Assembly (NCBI GenBank): GCA_002427735.1
Contig: DIYP01000017.1
Location: 1-64,000, forward strand
Length of the DNA stretch: 64,000 nucleotides
Direction: 5' to 3'
Source of the DNA: Flavobacteriales bacterium UBA6051
GTDB lineage: Bacteria > Bacteroidota > Bacteroidia > Flavobacteriales_D > Crocinitomicaceae
The position numbers and the translations under genes were made by a program. Position 1 is the first letter of the stretch. Each line of letters begins with the position of its first letter. This document shows positions 19,905 to 28,985 of this stretch, one piece after another. Below the pieces are notes generated by a model that searched no databases, was not told where the DNA came from, and saw only the letters and a list, made by a program, of their open reading frames with translations.

Positions 19905-22049
19905 CTATTTGACAACAAACTGAATTGTTTTGTGTGCATTTTGTGAAGTCAAGCGTAGAAAGTAAAGTCCCGCAGCTAAATCCTCTACATTAAGAACGAC
20001 CAAATTAGATCCTTCGTTGGCGAAAACTGTGTGTTTCTGAATAGCTTGTCCTCCTGTATTTTGCACTTCGATTGTTGTCGATTGTGCTCCGCTAAGCTTA
20101 AATTGAACCGAAAGTTCTGAATCTGAAGGGTTAGGAAACAATGAAACTCCTTGAAGTTCACTCATTTCATCCAAGCCAACGACCAAATCATCTGAAGGAG
20201 CACTATCGTAGATATTAATATCATCTATAAAAAAGTTGTTTCCTCCTCCGGATTCAAAAGCAAACTTGTAGCGGAAGTTATTGATCCAATATGCGCTCGT
20301 AATGTTCGTCATGTGCACAGTAATCCACTCTTCTTGAGTTGAAGGCGTATATTGTGCAAATTGTGTTTGGTCTGATAACGTGAATCCATGCAGTGTTTTT
20401 CTCAGCGCCCAGCTGTCTCCACAATCATTGGAAACCAACACACGCAACCAGTCATCATCGCTTGTGTTCTTGCGGCGATAAGCATATCTAAAGCTCATTG
20501 TTACTTGCGAAACATTTGAAAGGTCAACTGGCACGCCGGCAATCAACTCGTCGAATCTACCCACTGCTTCGCCATTATTTGAAAGCTTAGCACATTTTGT
20601 CCCTGTATGCCCTACACTACCTTCCAATTCAAATCCATTCCCCTCCTCATTAATTATTTCCCATTCTTCAATGTTAGAAAGCGTAGAATAGTTCTCAAAT
20701 GTTTCCAGGAACGGTAATTGAGCAGAAGCAGGCAAAACACGAATGAAAGCCGTCTTTGTTTCCACATCAGTAATCGAGCCATCGGTAGCAGATAATGTTA
20801 CCTCATATATACCCGGTGTGTTGTACGTAACTGTTGGATTTTGATCCGTAGAGTTTGCTGGTGTTCCTCCAGCAAAATCCCATGACCATCCATTCACAAC
20901 ATTAAAAGAGAAATCTGTGAACTGAATGCTTTCACCAGCACAAACTGTTCTCTTATCTGCTTCAAACTCTGCATCGCACAGATAAATATTTCCGTCGGCA
21001 CCTGTTTCCATTAAGTTACTTGCTGTCCAAAGATTGTTTCTACCACCAACACTTGAGAGCAATGCACTCCTCATTTCATCAACCTGTCCCTGCGTAAACA
21101 TGCGATCGCAGTGCGCGTAATCCATGTAGTTTTCTGTATTGTCTTGAATATCAAACCCCCAGTAAGCATCGTCTGAATCACATGAATTTAGCGGGTTCGG
21201 ATTGGTTGGACTACACGGTCCTCCTTGAATTCCTATACAAGCCGGTGTGTCCTGAATGCCATCATCTGTATTACAACTTGATGCATTTCCAGGGTTATTG
21301 TTGGAGCCCCAAACATGTGGAAGGTTCAACCAATGACCAATCTCGTGTGTCGGTGTCGCTAAACCATAAGCGCCTCCGGTTCCAATTGAACCAATACATT
21401 GATGGATTACATGAAAACCATTGGACATGGAAGTTCCACCAAAAGCAGGATAAGTCGTGTAACCCAAAGTGACCAATGAAGACCCCGGATCAGACAATGA
21501 CCCTACGACAAAAACATTTAAATATTGATCTCCGGGCCAGTCTCCATTGTAGACATCATTACCATTCCGTATTGCGGCTACCTGATCTTGATTTCCATCA
21601 TTTGATGCAGTCGGGTTGTACGTTCTCGTTACTCCTCTAAAACACTCGCCATTTGGTGCTTTTGTGGCAAGAACAAATTGAATTTCTGCGTCTGCTTGCA
21701 TACCAGCAAATACAGGGGCTACATCATTCACGTCAGGATTCAACATACGGTAATCCTCATTCAAAATTCTTAGGCCATCTACGATCTGTTCATAGCTAAT
21801 GTTACTCTCTCCTCCATCATGCAAAACATGGAAAACAATAGGCACCGTATATACAATTCCCTTCGGTGCAACCAGTTCTGTTTCTTCTGCTTCTATCAAT
21901 GCAGATTGAAGCAAATTATTCTGATACTCAGGAAGTTTACCAAGTTCATCCATACGTTCATATGTCCCACACGGATTGACTTCTATTTGCTGAGCAAAGG
22001 CACTGTAAACTGCCACTGCACAAACAATACTTGTCATTAACTTTTTCAT
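19905..22049 (-). CDS. Secreted M43 zinc metalloprotease with PKD and T9SS domain, paralog 2
   Basis: 714 residues from the ATG at 22049 (MKKLMTSIVCA, signal peptide ending AFAQ). The reading frame is open to 22106, but the extra 19 codons read through a terminator hairpin, so the inner ATG is the real start. The catalytic motif HEIGHWLNLPH is at 235-245, with a NYMDYAHC Met-turn. PKD, jelly-roll-like (FFIDDINIYD) and type A sorting domain (FPNPSDSELSV, ending TIQFVVK) follow as in the neighbours. The catalytic region has an insertion before the Met-turn (SCDSDDAYWGFDIQ) absent from the other two. All zinc ligands are intact, so it should be active. Confidence 0.92.
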   Translation of the reverse strand: MKKLMTSIVCAVAVYSAFAQQIEVNPCGTYERMDELGKLPEYQNNLLQSALIEAEETELVAPKGIVYTVPIVFHVLHDGGESNISYEQIVDGLRILNEDYRMLNPDVNDVAPVFAGMQADAEIQFVLATKAPNGECFRGVTRTYNPTASNDGNQDQVAAIRNGNDVYNGDWPGDQYLNVFVVGSLSDPGSSLVTLGYTTYPAFGGTSMSNGFHVIHQCIGSIGTGGAYGLATPTHEIGHWLNLPHVWGSNNNPGNASSCNTDDGIQDTPACIGIQGGPCSPTNPNPLNSCDSDDAYWGFDIQDNTENYMDYAHCDRMFTQGQVDEMRSALLSSVGGRNNLWTASNLMETGADGNIYLCDAEFEADKRTVCAGESIQFTDFSFNVVNGWSWDFAGGTPANSTDQNPTVTYNTPGIYEVTLSATDGSITDVETKTAFIRVLPASAQLPFLETFENYSTLSNIEEWEIINEEGNGFELEGSVGHTGTKCAKLSNNGEAVGRFDELIAGVPVDLSNVSQVTMSFRYAYRRKNTSDDDWLRVLVSNDCGDSWALRKTLHGFTLSDQTQFAQYTPSTQEEWITVHMTNITSAYWINNFRYKFAFESGGGNNFFIDDINIYDSAPSDDLVVGLDEMSELQGVSLFPNPSDSELSVQFKLSGAQSTTIEVQNTGGQAIQKHTVFANEGSNLVVLNVEDLAAGLYFLRLTSQNAHKTIQFVVK

Positions 22050-22058
22050 AGAGGGTGT

Positions 22059-22089
22059 AAAAAAAGGGCCTCCCGATAGAAGACCCTTT
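22059..22089 (-). terminator. Rho-independent terminator between M43 genes 1 and 2
   Basis: On the minus strand AAAGGG-TCTTC pairs with GGAGG-CCCTTT (11 bp including G-U pairs) around a short loop, and a run of seven T follows. It starts 18 nt after the stop of paralog 1 and ends 10 nt before the ATG of paralog 2. It may partly uncouple expression of the downstream proteases. Confidence 0.85.
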
Positions 22090-22106
22090 ATGAAGAATTT
22101 TACCAA

Positions 22107-24233
22107 TTACTTCACAACAAACTGAACCGTTTGCTGCGTTCCTGCAACATTCACTGTAAGGAAATACATTCCTGAAGCAAGTGATTGCGTATCTACGAAG
22201 ACCAAATTAGATCCGGTATTCGCATGAATTAAGTTCTTTTGCGTTACTTTCCCAGAAAGATCTTGAATTTCAATAACAGCATCCTGCGCATTGTTCAGAG
22301 CAAAACGAACATTAAGTTCATCATCTGTTGGGTTAGGATAAACGGATAGTTCGCTCAATCCTCCATTCTCAGCAAGCCCTGAAACAAGGTCGTCTGATGG
22401 AGAACCAGCATAAATATTAATGTTATCCAAGTAAATATTATTTCCTCCTCCTGCTTCGAACGCAAATTTGTAGCGGAAATCTGATGTCCAGTACGTATTC
22501 GTAATATTTGTTACGTGCACTGTAGTCCAATCTTCTGGAACTGAAGGTGTAAATGCACTTCCTTGCGTTTGATCAGAAAGTTGGAAACCGATCAGTGTTC
22601 TTCTTGTCGCCCAAGTATCACCACAGTTATTTGTTACCTGCACGCGCAGTTTGTCTTGGTCAGAAGAATTCTTTCGACGGTAAGCATAACGGAAGCTCAA
22701 AGTCATACTTCCTGTTATTCCTGAAAGGTCAACTGGCGCAGAAACTAACTCATCGATATCACCTGAAGGCTGATTCAAATTAGCAAGCCTTACTGATTGT
22801 GAGCTTTGTAGTCCTGTATTCGTCAATTCCCATGCTGCATTTCCTGCTGGATTAACTACTTCCCACTCTTCAATATTTGTTAAACTTGAGAAGCTCTCAA
22901 ACCCTTCCAATATCGGAACATTTGATGGAGCTGGTAGTACACGAATATAAGATGTCTTGGTCTCAACATCTGTAGTTGAACCGTCAGTAGCACTCAATTG
23001 AACTTCGTAAAGACCTGGCGTATCATAGGTAATTACAGGATTTTGAGATGTAGACGTCCCTGGTGTTCCACCTGGGAATGTCCAAGTCCATCCGGAAACT
23101 GCATTGTATGATTCATCTGTGAATTCCACAGAGTTTCCAGCACAAATCGATGTCTTATCAGCAGAAAAATCGGCGCGACATAAATAAAGGTTTCCGTCTG
23201 CACCTGTAGCGATCAAGTTCTGAGTCGTTTTTAAATTTTGTCTGTTTCCTACGCTTGAGTTTAATGCATTACGCATTCTGTTTACTTGTCCTTGCGTAAA
23301 CATTTTAGAACAATATGAATAATCCATGTAATTCTCTACGTTGGCACGTGGTCCACATGTCATCTCGTTAAGGTTACATGATGTCACCCCAATAGTATTT
23401 GGTGTATCATTTACACCATCATCATCACCACAACTTGAAGCGTTTCCTGGGTTATTATTTGGTCCCCAAGGGTGCGCCAAATTTAACCAGTGTCCTGTCT
23501 CATGTGTTAATGTACGGCTCGTTCCTGTACTTGAGGTTCCAATGGCTCCTACGTAGTTGTGCAAAATCCAAATTCCATTCTCCATGGCATCTCCAAGCCA
23601 TCCATTTGGCGTATACGTATACCCAGCGGCACCTCCGATTTCACCACAGATGAAAATATTACAGTACATGTCTCCTGGCCATTCACCATTATACACATCG
23701 TTCCCAGAACGAATAGCTGCGACTTGATCGAACCCATTAGACCCATCATTCGAAATGCTATTTTGCGTTCTTGTAATTCCTGAGAAACATGCTCCGTTCG
23801 GTGCTTTTGTCGCTAAGACAAATTCAATTTCAACATCAGCAGGCATTCCCTGAAAATCTGGGTGCACATTGGCAGCATCAGTGTTTTGAAGCCTGTAATC
23901 TCGGTTCAAAATTTCGAGACCATTTAGAATTTGTTCATCAGAGATATTTTCAACCCCACCATCATGCAAAACATGGAATACGATTGGAACATACCAAACA
24001 GGAGCTTTGGTTGTTGTATTGTTTTGTGCTTCTTGCTCACGGATTAATTCATCTTGTGCGAGTGCCGCAGCAGCCGCTGGATTCGCTAGCAATTCAGCTT
24101 GTTTCTTGTGCGAAACGCAATATTCAACGGATTCTCCATCACGTGCATTGGATGGATCAAAAGAGTTTGTTTGCGCTAGAATTGGAGTGCATAGAGCCAC
24201 CATTCCCAGCAGAGAGAGTAGTCTTTTTTTCAT
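22107..24233 (-). CDS. Secreted M43 zinc metalloprotease with PKD and T9SS domain, paralog 1
   Basis: 708 residues, with a signal peptide ending TPILAQ. The active site HETGHWLNLAH (244-254) has Thr instead of Ile between E and G, which the HExxH pattern allows. The Met-turn is NYMDYSYC. Then come PKD (WTWTFPGG), a jelly-roll-like domain (IYLDNINIYA) and a type A T9SS domain (YPNPTDDELNV, ending TVQFVVK). It is the first gene of the tandem triplet and is followed by a terminator. Conserved cysteines around the catalytic core match the other two copies. Function as an exported protease is well supported by family; the substrate is not known. Confidence 0.93.
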   Translation of the reverse strand: MKKRLLSLLGMVALCTPILAQTNSFDPSNARDGESVEYCVSHKKQAELLANPAAAAALAQDELIREQEAQNNTTTKAPVWYVPIVFHVLHDGGVENISDEQILNGLEILNRDYRLQNTDAANVHPDFQGMPADVEIEFVLATKAPNGACFSGITRTQNSISNDGSNGFDQVAAIRSGNDVYNGEWPGDMYCNIFICGEIGGAAGYTYTPNGWLGDAMENGIWILHNYVGAIGTSSTGTSRTLTHETGHWLNLAHPWGPNNNPGNASSCGDDDGVNDTPNTIGVTSCNLNEMTCGPRANVENYMDYSYCSKMFTQGQVNRMRNALNSSVGNRQNLKTTQNLIATGADGNLYLCRADFSADKTSICAGNSVEFTDESYNAVSGWTWTFPGGTPGTSTSQNPVITYDTPGLYEVQLSATDGSTTDVETKTSYIRVLPAPSNVPILEGFESFSSLTNIEEWEVVNPAGNAAWELTNTGLQSSQSVRLANLNQPSGDIDELVSAPVDLSGITGSMTLSFRYAYRRKNSSDQDKLRVQVTNNCGDTWATRRTLIGFQLSDQTQGSAFTPSVPEDWTTVHVTNITNTYWTSDFRYKFAFEAGGGNNIYLDNINIYAGSPSDDLVSGLAENGGLSELSVYPNPTDDELNVRFALNNAQDAVIEIQDLSGKVTQKNLIHANTGSNLVFVDTQSLASGMYFLTVNVAGTQQTVQFVVK

Positions 24234-24287
24234 AGTTTAGAAAGTAAATTCGTAATGCTTGGGACGTGAAAATACACAAAGGCTTAC

Positions 24288-24306
24288 GGAATTACAAATT
24301 AATTCC
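24288..24306. repeat. Inverted repeat between SDR gene and M43 gene 1
   Basis: GGAATTA-CAAAT-TAATTCC, perfect seven-base arms, within the 121-nt gap between the SDR stop and the first protease start. There is no T-run after it on either strand, so it could be a weak terminator for the operon ending at 24357 or an operator for the protease cluster. Confidence 0.35.
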
Positions 24307-24356
24307 ATAAACGCTTGTTATCCTTTAATGGACTTTCGATTATCTCTGATTCCCAA

Positions 24357-25055
24357 TTAACTATTCCGCAGGTCGTAAAATACCTCGCCTGAATAAGGCT
24401 TATCCAAAAGACTTAACAGACGGTTCGCCGCTTCATCAGAAGAATAAAGAGCATCGGACTCTTTGAGGTCGATGAAATTTTGAATGCTGGAAAAATTTTC
24501 CTCTCCGGAAGCACGGATTTCGCCCTGCATATCCGTATCGATAACTCCTGGTGCAACGGCATAAACTTTTGGGTTAAATCCTAACTCACGTTCTTCCAGT
24601 GCAAAGGTCTCGGAAAGCATGTTCAGCGCAGATTTCGATGCACAATAGGCCGCCCATGAGGGAATGGAACGATTTGCGGCACCAGAACTAATATTCACCA
24701 ATGTGAAACTGTTTTTGTCCGGTAATCGATCGTATACCTTCCCGGTGAGGATCGTTGGAGCGGTGGTATTCACTTGCAAAACCTTATGTAAATCCGACCT
24801 CTTTCGTTGACTCATTCTTCCGATCTCACCAATAATTCCTGCATTGTTGATTAATGTAACTGGATCACTAAAATCAGGAAACTCAATTTCGTCAACAGCT
24901 TTCATTTCACTAAGATCACAGTCGATAAATGAGAATAAGTCATGATCAAAATTGTGCGATCGACCTACACCTATGACTTTATCTCCCCGATTCAATAACT
25001 GTGTCACAATTGCAGCACCCAATCCGCGAGAAACACCTGTTACAATGTAGGTCAT
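24357..25055 (-). CDS. Short-chain dehydrogenase/reductase (sepiapterin or benzil reductase-like)
   Basis: 232 residues, a usual length for classical SDRs. The NAD(P)-binding motif TGVSRGLG is at 6-13, NNAG at 70-73, the catalytic Ser at ~123, and YCASK gives Tyr137 and Lys141, so the active site is complete. Arg10 in the Gly-rich loop suggests NADPH preference (inference). Overall it resembles the sepiapterin reductase/YueD benzil reductase group, but the substrate cannot be read from sequence. Its ATG overlaps the stop of the upstream TrkA-type gene by 4 nt, so the two are probably translationally coupled. It is the last gene of the 28800-24357 operon. Confidence 0.88.
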   Translation of the reverse strand: MTYIVTGVSRGLGAAIVTQLLNRGDKVIGVGRSHNFDHDLFSFIDCDLSEMKAVDEIEFPDFSDPVTLINNAGIIGEIGRMSQRKRSDLHKVLQVNTTAPTILTGKVYDRLPDKNSFTLVNISSGAANRSIPSWAAYCASKSALNMLSETFALEERELGFNPKVYAVAPGVIDTDMQGEIRASGEENFSSIQNFIDLKESDALYSSDEAANRLLSLLDKPYSGEVFYDLRNS

Positions 25056-25753
25056 AGTTTTTCGTTGATCTCTATGAATCTTTCAACACTTTTAGCCGCT
25101 CCAAAGACAACGAGTGTATCCTTTTCTTTAATCTCCATATCTGTTTTAGGAACTCCTATAATATGCTGTTCGGTGCAATCTTCACCATTCTTAGTGACCT
25201 CATACTCGCGTTTAATGGTAATTAAGGTCATCTCGTATTTATTACGAAAGCCAACATCATTGATTGTTCTTCCGACGACCCCTTTGGGAGCGCGAATCTC
25301 CGCAATCTCATGATCATCTGGCAGCTGTAAAAAGGAGACAATGTTAGGGTTTAGCAATTTTTCACGTACAACATGCGCTACCTCATTCTCAGGTGTAAGG
25401 ATTTCTTTCACCCCGATTTTTTCCAAGATCAAACGTTGATGGTCTCCACTGGCCCTTGCAATGACTCGCTTAACTCCCATATCAAAAAGGTGAACACAGG
25501 TTAAGACAGTTGCTTCAAAATTCTCACCAATGGCCACTACAACAGCATCCAATTCCTCAAGGTTTTGTGTCACCAGTGCCCTTATATCTGTTGCATCCAA
25601 AGTAACGGCGTACGCTACTTCATCTTTAATACTGTCGATCTTTTTTTCGTCGGGGTCATACGCAAATACCTGCGCCCCTTTTTCGGCCAACCTTCTGGCA
25701 ATTGTCGCTCCATATCTTCCTACCCCTATAACCGCAAACTTGCTGTAATTCAT
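25052..25753 (-). CDS. TrkA/KtrA-type potassium channel regulatory subunit (RCK)
   Basis: 233 residues. An RCK_N Rossmann domain covers 1-~135, with nucleotide-binding GVGRYG at 10-15 and an acidic residue at the end of strand 2 (AYDPDE). An RCK_C domain covers ~150-233 (KGVVGRTINDVGF, KEKDTLVVFG). Such proteins gate Ktr or Trk potassium transporters at the inner face of the membrane by binding NAD or ATP/ADP. No membrane partner (KtrB/TrkH) is encoded beside it, so the partner must lie elsewhere. The length of a single N+C unit fits KtrA rather than the double-length TrkA of E. coli. Confidence 0.9.
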   Translation of the reverse strand: MNYSKFAVIGVGRYGATIARRLAEKGAQVFAYDPDEKKIDSIKDEVAYAVTLDATDIRALVTQNLEELDAVVVAIGENFEATVLTCVHLFDMGVKRVIARASGDHQRLILEKIGVKEILTPENEVAHVVREKLLNPNIVSFLQLPDDHEIAEIRAPKGVVGRTINDVGFRNKYEMTLITIKREYEVTKNGEDCTEQHIIGVPKTDMEIKEKDTLVVFGAAKSVERFIEINEKL

Positions 25754-25773
25754 ATCTTATTGTTTCCTTATTC

Positions 25774-26940
25774 TTATCCTAATGCCTGTTCTAAATCTTC
25801 CAATATATCATCAATATCTTCCACGCCTACACTCAACCGAATTAGGGAATCTACCACCCCAGTTCTTTGTCGTTCCTCTTTAGGAATGGCTGCATGTGTC
25901 ATCGTAGCAGGATGACCGATCAATGATTCTACTCCGCCAAGTGATTCGGCCAATGCAAACACCTTTACGCGCTTCACTAAATTCATAGCATCCTCTAAAT
26001 CATCTCCTTTCAATGAAAAGGAGATCATCCCACCAAAATGACGCATTTGCTTCTTTGCTATTTCGTGGTTAGGATGTTCCGAAAAACCGGGCCAATATAC
26101 TCTATCAACCTTGGGATGTTCTGATAAGAAGCGTGCTACTTTTTCCCCATTTTCGCAATGTCTTTGCATCCTTAAATGTAAGGTTTTAATGCCTCTCAAT
26201 ACAAGAAATGAATCCATGGGTGCCGTAACAGCTCCCGACGAATTCTGGATGCGATACATTTCTTTCGCTATGGCTTCATCTGAAGTTACCAATGCACCCA
26301 TAACTACATCTGAATGCCCGCCCAGGTATTTGGTAACCGAATGCATGACTATATCAGCTCCTAAATCCAATGGGTTCTGAAGGTATGGTGTAGCAAATGT
26401 ATTATCGACACAAAGTATCGCTCCTGCTTCTTTAGCAATTGCTGCCATAGCGCTGATATCAATGATATTCATCATTGGATTCGTTGGCGTTTCTACCCAG
26501 ACTAACTTCGTTCTTTCATTGATTTTAGCCCGCACAGCATCCGAAGTTGACATTCCAACGAAGTGAAATTTGATGCCATATTTTTCAAAAATGGTTTTGA
26601 AAATACGGAACGTACCGCCGTAAAGGTCATTCGTAGAAACTACCTCATCACCGGGATTTAACATCTTGATGACACAGTCAATCGCTGCTATTCCAGAGGC
26701 AAAACACGCGCCGTATTTCCCGTTTTCTAATGCAGCAATATTTTTCTCCAATGCATCTCGTGTAGGGTTTTGTGTTCTGGAATAAACATACCCTTTATGA
26801 TTCCCTATTCCATCTTGAACATAGGTAGACGTTTGATATATTGGAGTCATGATGGCACCTGTTGCCTCATCCGGTTTGACACCTGCATGTATGGCTTTTG
26901 TTCCAAACTTCATAGTTGTTGGTTCAATTAGAGCAGACAA
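25774..26940 (-). CDS. Cystathionine gamma-synthase/lyase family PLP enzyme
   Basis: 388 residues from the ATG at 26940; an ATG at 26913 (MKFGTKAIHAG) fits family starts better and gives 379. Fold-type-I trans-sulfuration enzyme: YSRTQNPT (53-60) contacts the neighbouring subunit's PLP, VDNTFATP carries the Asp that pairs with the pyridine N, and SVTKYLGGHSD holds the Schiff-base Lys204. It interconverts cysteine and homocysteine through cystathionine in the cytoplasm. Synthase (MetB) and lyase (Cgl/MetC) cannot be separated by eye. It lies 9 nt after the 616-residue PLP enzyme, which is distantly related, suggesting a paired role in sulfur amino-acid metabolism. Confidence 0.92.
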   Translation of the reverse strand: MSALIEPTTMKFGTKAIHAGVKPDEATGAIMTPIYQTSTYVQDGIGNHKGYVYSRTQNPTRDALEKNIAALENGKYGACFASGIAAIDCVIKMLNPGDEVVSTNDLYGGTFRIFKTIFEKYGIKFHFVGMSTSDAVRAKINERTKLVWVETPTNPMMNIIDISAMAAIAKEAGAILCVDNTFATPYLQNPLDLGADIVMHSVTKYLGGHSDVVMGALVTSDEAIAKEMYRIQNSSGAVTAPMDSFLVLRGIKTLHLRMQRHCENGEKVARFLSEHPKVDRVYWPGFSEHPNHEIAKKQMRHFGGMISFSLKGDDLEDAMNLVKRVKVFALAESLGGVESLIGHPATMTHAAIPKEERQRTGVVDSLIRLSVGVEDIDDILEDLEQALG

Positions 26941-26949
26941 TAAATGTAC

Positions 26950-28800
26950 TCAAATACTCTCAACGAAATCTGAAAATACCTTTTTGTGACGTTCAAGATC
27001 CATGTTAGATGACAGGGCCACGCGTACGATGTAATCCTTATCGCCTTCTTTAGTAGTCCCCTGTGTAGAAGTCGCAGGAATCGTCCAGTAACAACCTTTT
27101 AACTGCCCGTAGCTGACACAAAATTTACTTTCTTCAGGAATTTCAGAAATCATTCTATTAATCAACTTGAGATTAAGTGCTCGCTTATAGTTTTCTTTCT
27201 CCTCTTCTGATGCACCTTTTGTTGGCAAGTCCAAGGAGAAAACTGAAGGCGTAAAACTATCCGCAGCCAACTGCTCAGAGACAAAATTAATTTTCGCATC
27301 AGGTAATTGCTCCTGAATATGTTCTACAAATGCTCGCGTAAATTCATAAGCCCCCTGAATTCGTTGATTCATCGACGGCATCTGATTAGCTAAAATAGCC
27401 ATTTGAGCATCCGTCGCTTCATTATCACAAATCGCAAGGTGCTGTTCGATTTTTCCCATCAAACCTTTCGCTTTTTGATTTGCTGTGCAGTAACCAGCCG
27501 TGCATTTACCACCACTTGGGAACTTTGACCCGCTGACATATGCAATTGTTTGAACAGAAGCAAGTACTTCATCTTCTCCTAAAAAATGAACATTTGGGCA
27601 GAACGTTTGATCCAGAATAAAGACCGGCGCAACTGCTTTATCACCATTAGTATTCTGTCTTGGTTTACTCAATGCATCACGCAACTTCATTAAGTCAGGC
27701 ACTTCCACTCTTGGGTTCGTAGGGATTTCAGCAATAATAAGTGGAACAGCATCTTCCTTGGCTATCTTGTCAAGTACTTTATCAGTACTTTGCACCATAT
27801 CTTGTCCTCCATCAACCGGAAGGTCTACAACTTCAATATTGTCGCTGCATGCTGCTACCCGTCGTGCCTGATCATTCGTTCCTCCATAACAGTTGGGAGG
27901 AACTACTATTTTAATCGCCTTTCCAGGATGGTTTTCCAACGCATCGTGGATCAGTCCCATTACGATTGCATACTGCATAGATAAACCACTGGAACCAATT
28001 AAAGCCGGCACTTGTGTTTGGGTAACCTCCTGAATAACACTTCTCACCTTCGCTTTATTAGCGGCATAATCTTGTTCATTTTGCTCAACAGGAACTTCCA
28101 CCAAACGCTGCAATGCACTATACGTATTTACGGGTGTCATGGCAATTGTCTCTCTTCTACGCACATGTTGAATTTCTGGAATATACACTGCACTATCCGA
28201 TGAACAAACGATAATGCTTCCAAGTGCCTGATTCATGTTTACGAAAAAATCAACATTGGTAATTGTAGTGTCAAAATCACAAATATTCTCTTTGGTATTC
28301 ACCAATATAACACTGCCGTCAAATTTCGGGAGACTCTCCCCACTTTGTAACTGCTTTGTCTCAAAATTGTAGCCGTATACATCTTTCAAAACCGTCGGAT
28401 CAAACTGTCGGGGAAGTTCGCCCACATGTGCAATCAATGTATTCTTTTTCGCAAATAAATTTTTTCGAAGAACAGCATATATCGGAGTCGTTTTTGATGA
28501 GAAACTAATGACTTGATCGGCTTTGATGTTCAGGTTCATGGCTATAACCCACTCTAAAACACATGATAATGGATGGCCCAGTCGGATATAATCAAATGCC
28601 GTTGGTAAATCATTCAAAGAAGTGGTTGTGAAATCGTCAGAATTAAATAGGCTTTCAAATCGTTCTAAAAACTGCGTTTTTGCCAGCTCCTCTTTATAAA
28701 TGTCCAAACGGTGCGTGGTTAAATTCAACCAATCCTTTGGCATACTTGCCAGTACGTTTTTTATATAGGGTAATAGCTTATTCTCCTGCATATTTTCCAA
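26950..28800 (-). CDS. Large PLP-dependent Cys/Met-metabolism-like enzyme, 616 aa
   Basis: A long, divergent fold-type-I PLP protein. Residues ~255-616 form the recognisable catalytic part: EIPTNPR at 358-364 (trans-sulfuration TPTNP equivalent), FILDQTF with Asp397, and SGSKFPSGG with the likely Schiff-base Lys426. The N-terminal ~250 residues contain a second, degraded-looking domain with no Lys motif that I can see. Members of this size are common in Bacteroidota and usually annotated only as PLP-dependent. An ATG at 28791 (MQENK) is also possible and sits better behind the -7 element at 28817-28824. It heads the four-gene operon. Substrate unknown; a cystathionine-type or gamma-elimination role is inferred from family and neighbour. 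Confidence 0.75.
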   Translation of the reverse strand: MENMQENKLLPYIKNVLASMPKDWLNLTTHRLDIYKEELAKTQFLERFESLFNSDDFTTTSLNDLPTAFDYIRLGHPLSCVLEWVIAMNLNIKADQVISFSSKTTPIYAVLRKNLFAKKNTLIAHVGELPRQFDPTVLKDVYGYNFETKQLQSGESLPKFDGSVILVNTKENICDFDTTITNVDFFVNMNQALGSIIVCSSDSAVYIPEIQHVRRRETIAMTPVNTYSALQRLVEVPVEQNEQDYAANKAKVRSVIQEVTQTQVPALIGSSGLSMQYAIVMGLIHDALENHPGKAIKIVVPPNCYGGTNDQARRVAACSDNIEVVDLPVDGGQDMVQSTDKVLDKIAKEDAVPLIIAEIPTNPRVEVPDLMKLRDALSKPRQNTNGDKAVAPVFILDQTFCPNVHFLGEDEVLASVQTIAYVSGSKFPSGGKCTAGYCTANQKAKGLMGKIEQHLAICDNEATDAQMAILANQMPSMNQRIQGAYEFTRAFVEHIQEQLPDAKINFVSEQLAADSFTPSVFSLDLPTKGASEEEKENYKRALNLKLINRMISEIPEESKFCVSYGQLKGCYWTIPATSTQGTTKEGDKDYIVRVALSSNMDLERHKKVFSDFVESI

Positions 28801-28816
28801 CCTTTAAATGAGTCGG

Positions 28817-28824
28817 CCAAGATA
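28817..28824 (-). promoter_or_regulatory. Candidate -7 element for the PLP/TrkA/SDR operon
   Basis: Minus-strand TATCTTGG differs from TAnnTTTG at one position. It lies 17 nt from the 28800 start and 26 nt from the alternative start at 28791. No clear -33 TTTG is present at the usual distance. Confidence 0.3.
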
Positions 28825-28985
28825 CATTAAATCAATTTTTCCTGAAAGCGTTTAACCTTTTCCTTTCTACAATCATACGAGAACTCGAATGTCATTTTTC
28901 AGCATTAGTGGTTACCAAATGTCTCATTTCGACATTTATCTGTACGCACAGGAAATACTTCACTTTTCAAAAAAACTTTTTGCTT

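Noticed and set aside
23789..24235. Plus-strand open frame of 148 codons opposite M43 paralog 1
   Set aside because: It is a complement shadow of a well-supported protease gene with conserved motifs; it has no signal, domain or upstream promoter.
28908..28985. Extended N-terminus of the OmpA-domain protein
   Set aside because: A normal signal peptide starts at 28986, and the extension contains basic and cysteine residues untypical before a signal.
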